From assembly GCA_003693705.1 (NCBI GenBank), contig RBZT01000125.1, forward strand, positions 124,001 to 188,000: a stretch of DNA of 64,000 nt. The letters run 5' to 3'. Made by a program: the position numbers and the translations under genes. This DNA comes from Polymyxa betae. Lineage: Eukaryota > Endomyxa > Phytomyxea > Plasmodiophorida > Plasmodiophoridae. Shown piece after piece: positions 58,439 to 64,000 of the stretch (position 1 is the first letter of the stretch; every line of letters starts with the position of its first letter). The notes under the pieces were generated by a model, which was given only the letters and a program-made list of their open reading frames with translations, did no database searches and had not been told where the DNA came from.

Positions 58439-58637
58439 TGGAAGCCGATGCCTCTATCAGCAGAGAAGATAGCAGATGATGGGAAATAGAGACAGCCAGC
58501 TGATGACGTTCTAAGGGCTGGTAACGTAAGCCCATCTCGAAAATCGCGCAAACTCCATTCGAAAGCCCAATACGCTTCTCACAAAACAGGGAACCATTTT
58601 GGCTACATGTTGACATCGTAAATCGCTCCTTGGCGGA

Positions 58638-60330
58638 TCAGTTCATTCTGTTTCTAATCCTGGACATTAACTGTGTCACTTTTGAAATAATTTGCTCAAT
58701 GTCGATTGTCGTATAGTCGCCATTTTGGTCCTCCCGATAATCCAGCGGGTACCGATTGTTGACATATTGGTCATAGCTAACGCCGACTTGAACAGCAATA
58801 TTTCTGAAACATCTCCATCCCCTTCAAAAGCGGTCAGCCATAATGCAACGTAATGTACTTCCGCAGACTGACATATCTGGCGCTGGCATGATTTCGAGTA
58901 AGCCTCCATTTTTAGGAAGCCAAAATGCATGCAGCAACCCGGCACCATGCATTCCGATGAGTACATCAGAAGAGGCAACCGCTTTAAGCTGCTCTTGAAG
59001 CGAAACCTTCGAAAAATCGATGACGGTTAGATTGCATTGTGGAAGCGCTTGTAGAGCAGCAATGACTTCTTGTTCATTCTCGATCTGACGCCCGACGAAT
59101 TTATGTTTAAAAGACCCAATTTCATAGGGTTTTCTGATAACTAAAAGCAGATTGAGTGCAGTTCCAAAGATCACATTCCTTCGGGTGATCCCGAATGAAG
59201 CCAGAAAATGCTGCGAAAAGGCATTCATCAAGCCCACCCCAACTGCGCCTGTGTCGCATGATAAACCTCCTGCGTTGCTTTTGTAAAGAAATGAGCTATA
59301 TCCTGGTGGAACAAAGACAGCTTTCTTGAAAACCAGCGGGTTTTTGAATTTGGAAACCCTAGAAACTGGTTGTTTTCGACTGAACACAGTATCCCAGACA
59401 ATGTCTAAGTTAGAAGTGGCATGATCGTCCAAGAACATTACTGATATTTCATCAAGTGGTAGATCCTACAGAGAGCTGATTAATAACATAAAGGGACAAT
59501 GAGTTTTGAAGATTACTAATAAAGCAATGACCACGAAGGCGTTGAGCCAATCGGTTGCTGCGTGAAAGAGATTAAAATGCTCTCCTCTTTCTCTAGTCAC
59601 AAGTAAGGTGATCCCATCCACAACGGAGAGGTTCTGAGACTGATTTGGGTTTAGCTGACAATCGATGCTGTCGGCGATGTCCCTGAGATGATCCCTCGGG
59701 AATTTCTCTATTGAAAAAGCCATTTCTTTCATGCATGCTTGATCAAACAAGAACGCCCCTCTCGCATAATGATAGAAAGTTGGAGGGAGCTCGCATTGAT
59801 ATCCCGGACGAAACAGAGGGCAAGCCGCAGGAGTCAGCTTTTTGGGATCGAGCACCAAACCAGAAGCGTTGCATATCCTATCTGAGCTAAGTTTGAGTAT
59901 CTTGCGTAGAAACAGGAATGAATTACGTATGCGGTTGTGTCGAGATAGGCTGATCCTCAAGATTTGTCACCCGGCATTGCAGCAGTGCTTCATTTCTTCC
60001 ATTCAGAGCTGATACAAAGGTTTTTGAGGTTTTATCCCAGTTTCGAAGGGCAGTCATTCCAGTTTTCAATTCGCATGACGATGCGCTGACCGTATTTCCG
60101 AGCCCAATATAATCATAGATCTGCTGGATTGTGACAGAGTTTTGGTTATGGAATGCACTCCTGCTGCGTATCATGCTGGGATTCCTTTTGACAGGAGCAA
60201 TGGCGAGATTCCAAGAAAGGCTTGATATTTCCGAGTCATAAGCAATCCAAACGATAATAAGCATCTGAAGCACGATAAAAGCTAACGCAACTGCAAGCAA
60301 AGCGCGTCTCCTTGCGACGACATTCAGCAT
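58638..60330 (-). CDS. GT61-family glycosyltransferase (EOGT/POMGNT2-like)
   Basis: Type II Golgi/ER enzyme. ATG 60330 (MLNVVARRRALLAVALAFIV) puts a signal anchor in the first 30 residues. The catalytic region has TRERGEHFNLFHAATDWLNA and the C-terminal SDVLIGMHGAGLLHAFWLPK, the hallmark HGAGL..LP of GT61 (EOGT, POMGNT2, plant XYXT). The donor there is usually UDP-GlcNAc or UDP-xylose. The last exon reads YREDQNGDYTTIDIEQIISK to the stop at 58638. Introns split it into at least five exons; one near 58850 is approximate. Family member is not decided. Confidence 0.85.
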
Positions 60331-60397
60331 CTTATGTTGGCCATCCACAGGCCCACAGCAAACGATTGATAGACAATAAGGCTCTGTATCGTGATGA

Positions 60398-60407
60398 CGT
60401 TACATTG
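60398..60407. promoter_or_regulatory. CGTTACATTG half-element upstream of GT61 gene
   Basis: GATGACGTTACATTGAC lies about 70 bp upstream of the GT61 start. It shares ACGTTACATTG with the 38914 copy, and ACGTTACA with the palindromic copies. Regulatory role inferred from position and recurrence. Confidence 0.4.
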
Positions 60408-60518
60408 ACAGGTTCCATTTATTATGGATTAGGATCGGCTCTTTTCCTTTAGACAATTACAGCCAACTAGATGCATGATTTCATGCTGCAATAGGAAATC
60501 AAGGTAATAGCTGCAATT

Positions 60519-63500
60519 TTAATCGAAATCGATGATTCTCGTTTTCTCCATAAACACGATTCCTTTTTCGGCACAGGAGGCGAGGATGGGTTTGTAGATT
60601 TCGGGTGTGACCGGCTTCAGAACGCCCCGGCTAGATATAGCACCATCTAGAATTAAACTTGCTGCCACAGCTACTGGGATTCCAACCGTTTGTGCCTAGA
60701 AGGGATCACATTCAAACAAACATAAGGAGCTGATCTTCGATGTACCATAGCCGAATAGCCCGCATTTGAACCATACATTGTTAAGGTTGAAGCAATATCC
60801 TCAACACGTTTCTTGTCTTCGAATGAGACTTTAAAACGATGCCTTAAGATAACCATATCCTTCTCTCCAGTCTGGTATTTCAGCTTCTATGCAAATATTG
60901 ACACATAGAATGAGAGGCACGAAGAATTCATACGTCTTCGAGTAAGCCACAAAATGCATCTATAATCGATTTTGAGGATTTCTTGATCTCAGCAGACTCG
61001 TCGAGCATCCCCATCCAACGCATTGTACTAAGCACACGGTCTGCTTTACCATGACCGAGCTTGTCTCCGATTGCAGACTGCACAAGGCTTTTTAATGTTG
61101 AGCGTCAAGCAGCAAAACATCTTAACACCTCAACGTCGTCGGAATTCAAGTACTTGCAGAGGAATGGCAACCAGTGTCCCTGAACGTCTCCTCGATTAGT
61201 AGTATTCAAAAACCCGAGCTGTTTGAATGCGTCTAGAAGTGCAGAGTAACCTGCATAGCGAATGGTACCTCCTGAGAAGGCGATTATGAACGTTTCAACT
61301 TTCTAGAAACCCTGATTACGATAGAAAGTCGATGCGGTTTCCTGCAAGCCATATTCGGCAGCATATGGTAAAGAGTTGCGATTGGGGTAATGTTCCAGAT
61401 TTAGAGCTGGAGTTAAAGATAATTGTTGCGCAGAAGAAAGCAGAGCATTGCCTTCAACTTTGACGATCTGGAAACCATCAGAAGCAATCCTTGTTACCGG
61501 ACATTAGACCAGCATACCTTCCCATCTTTCTTAAATACTGCCTCATTTAGAGCAGCTAATAAAGCCCCACGAGGAGACCAGCTGAATTTATAACCGAAAG
61601 GATTATCTGCCGCTTCAGGAGAAGGAAGTCCTAGGAAATAATTCAATCAAATTTAGATAAAGAATGCTAAGTTGCAAACCTCCGCAGAAAGATTCGAAAG
61701 AAACGACTCTCCCTGATCGATTCTTGACTTCTTCAATGGTTTGCATGGCACTCATATGATCTAGGCCAGGATCCAATCCTGCAGATCGCTTTCAGTTTGT
61801 GAACATTTCTACATATCAGTGCAACAAACCGCATTCGTTCAGGAGAATAATGCCTAAATCCATATCAGCAATCAAGCCAACGTCAAGGAACAGCAAAAAC
61901 CTTGATCCTTTGCTGCTGCATCAAGGTCAGTCATTTCTGGAGAAGCGTAGCTTGCCGTTAGTAGATTAACTTTTGACGATAAACACGACCTAGCAACTGG
62001 TACATGGAGTCCAGCTGGAAGCAGACTGATCACCAGAGAGGATTCCTTGATGAGTTTCTCTATACTACCTGTTTGACATTATAACTTTATCTGGCCCCTT
62101 GCAATAAGGTTATCGTACTGATGTCTCTGCCGTCTATCTGAACGATGTCGACATTGCCTCCTGCCTTTTGAACCAGCGACCTAGCTTGATTTTCATCATC
62201 GCTAGCAACCATCAATGAAACATCAGTTCTGGCACTCAGCAATTCTACAACAGGACCGGCAACAAATCTATATCAAATTTTAGGCGTTTCTGGTTCTGAA
62301 AGACGAATACAATAACCCCGATCCTAATAACAGAACACGATTCTTTCTCGATGGTGCGGGTTGGTGCGATTTCGGCATCGAAGTTGCTCCAGATAATGAT
62401 CGATATGATAAGATGTTTGCGATACCTTCAGCTGCTTTCGTAGATGTAACCAAATGAGTTATATCATTTGTGATTGCCTAAGTTATCATCAGTTAAAGGA
62501 AAATCGAAATTGTTTGTTACATTTAATTCGACGTCAGAGCCCGCCACGATGTCGATTACTGCATGACTCTTTCGTTTATTTCGCGGAAGATTCACTTCCA
62601 CGTTCAAATGCTGAAGCGTGAAGTGACCACCCTTCGCTTCAATAGTGTCCAGAACTTTGTTTATCAGCCCGGTGTCGAAAAGATGGCCATCGATTGTCAT
62701 TGTCGCAGCATGGTTTCCATCAACTGCTGGTGTCGATCTCTGCGAGCACAAAGTTTTAATGGTCACAGTCGTCTTCATGTTGAATTAACCTTCATCGAGC
62801 CCCTCAAACTGGTGATGTACTCAAAATCAGGGCGAAGCTTCCCATTGGAGGCGATGCAGGCTTGTAGAATCGGCTTTGGCAGAGATTCTGGGAACGGATC
62901 CGATGCGTTAAACCTTGAGAGTTCTTCAGCGAATCCAACCAATGCCTACATGATTTGAAAACAACCGGTACAGAATCTGAGGCAGTTTTAGTACCTGGCT
63001 GAAATGTTGAGAAGACTCACGAGGCAGTTCTGCAGGCAGATTGTCTACAGCAAGAACTGTGATGCCCTTCTCTGATACACCGTCTTCAGCAGAATTATAG
63101 GCAGGATTAAAGGTAAAAAACGGGGACGCTATATTTGTGCTTCGAGATAGAAACTGAATGGAACCTGTTTTAAATTCAGAAAATCGGTTTAATGCCAATA
63201 GCACTGGCGAACCGTTGATGTCGCACGATATGTCTCCTATTGCATAGAGATTTGGTAGCGTTTTAGATTGTTCTGTGGTCAAGATCCTTGGAAAACGATG
63301 ATCCCAATAAACCCCGTTAACAATGACCTAAATCGTAAATGAATCTCGGCGAGAGGCTTCAGCGAACTGTACGTTGGTATAAGGAAGCAGCGTCTTATGA
63401 AGGACTGGCTCATACTGATCAGGACAAGCATAATAATGCTCTCGGGAGAATGTCCTTCCACTCTCTAATGGTTTCACCAAATCTGCTGTTCTCACCTGAA

Positions 63501-64000
63501 TTCACAAACTCAAAATTCTTTTCGCCAATAGAGAAATCTTTAGGATTACCTGAACCCCATACACTTTGCTGTGGGTTGTCGAATTGGCATTTTGCTCTTT
63601 TTTTAGCTCGATGGCATCATCAACAGACAGCATCTCGTGTGGGAGTAGATTAAAGATCTCCAAAGCTCCCTTTGTGACATTTCCACTTCCAGTAAACGCA
63701 AACAGCAGCGGAGATAGCCGGTCTGGCAGCCCGATCCTCCTAATCTCTTTCCCGACTCTCTCCAAGTTCTCCATGGCGTCACCTAAGGAGGCCTGCATAT
63801 AGGATGAAGGAACTGCCACAAATGGGGTGCTAAATCCCATCGACAGAAACTTTTCTCCAAGTCCTCGCAACAGGTCTATCATCCCAGCATTTCCTGCATA
63901 ACGCCCTGTGGAATTTTGTGTATCGGTCCATCCCAATTTTGTTAAACCGGACGGCACATACCAAAGGCGACGAGCCGGCCTTGACGATTCCGGATGCATT
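60519..64000 (-). CDS. AASS: Bifunctional lysine-ketoglutarate reductase/saccharopine dehydrogenase (AASS), 5' partial
   Basis: First two steps of lysine breakdown via saccharopine, mitochondrial in animals. The window contains the 3' part; the gene continues past the right edge. The LKR part shows [40 protein letters not shown], and the substrate-binding [13 protein letters not shown]. The SDH part has [20 protein letters not shown], a Rossmann start, and ends [20 protein letters not shown] at the stop 60519. Many short introns in between. Both activities fused in one gene as in animals, plants and amoebozoans; dikaryotic fungi keep separate enzymes. Confidence 0.9.

Overview
The window is nuclear DNA from a microbial eukaryote with a compact genome. 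Protein-coding genes lie on both strands, mostly 50 to 500 bp apart, and are cut by short GT-AG introns. Wherever homology fixes both splice sites the introns cluster at 45-55 nt; the main exception is a 135-nt intron in the WDR83-like gene. No bacterial operon logic, rRNA, tRNA or CRISPR array was recognised. Gene content points to a non-dikaryotic lineage that probably builds a flagellum at some stage: a SPATA4-type CH-domain protein, a DNAL4/LC8-type dynein light chain, PTEN, MO25, a bifunctional lysine-ketoglutarate reductase/saccharopine dehydrogenase and a GT61 glycosyltransferase. I cannot name the genus. An early-branching opisthokont or a related protist would fit.

Region 0-16 kb: ZDHHC3/7-type palmitoyltransferase, mitochondrial-type mercaptopyruvate sulfurtransferase, a small SET protein divergent from a poorly resolved WD-like gene, MCM2 (minus), a PPR protein (plus) whose intron carries telomere-like repeats, a WDR83/MORG1 homologue, a LOTUS-like protein with a zinc knuckle, a kinesin-like relic, and a large low-complexity, probably secreted protein. 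Region 16-32 kb: Rab6, a triple CCCH zinc-finger protein, a decayed METTL9-like locus, SPATA4-like, HSCB, MO25, a small tail-anchored-like protein, UTP11, exosome CSL4, and an intronless RimK-type ATP-grasp ligase.

Region 32-48 kb: C2H2 zinc-finger protein, ER DnaJ-thioredoxin protein ending in RDEL, protein-L-isoaspartate methyltransferase followed 3 bp later by a tiny ORF, a TsaE-like P-loop protein, MINDY-3 deubiquitinase, PTEN, dynein light chain, CstF50, a hypothetical protein, a SEC14L-type CRAL-TRIO/GOLD protein and two unrecognised proteins. Region 48-64 kb: an Aurora-like kinase with a roughly 210-residue acidic insert in its C-lobe, a small PB1-like protein, an unusual multi-pass membrane protein followed by three PX-like domains, a TRAIP-like RING protein, a coiled-coil protein, a GT61 glycosyltransferase, and the 3' part of LKR/SDH running off the right edge.

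Functionally this is ordinary mixed eukaryotic content: replication (MCM2), cell division (Aurora), RNA processing (UTP11, CSL4, CstF50), Fe-S assembly (HSCB), phosphoinositide and lipid signalling (PTEN, SEC14L, PX protein) and trafficking (Rab6, DHHC). The most unusual items are the membrane/triple-PX architecture, the Aurora insert, a nuclear spliced TsaE, the intronless RimK, and recurring GTAACGTTAC and AGGGTTT elements around gene ends. Exon boundaries were inferred by eye from splice consensus, reading frame and family conservation, and some are uncertain as noted.
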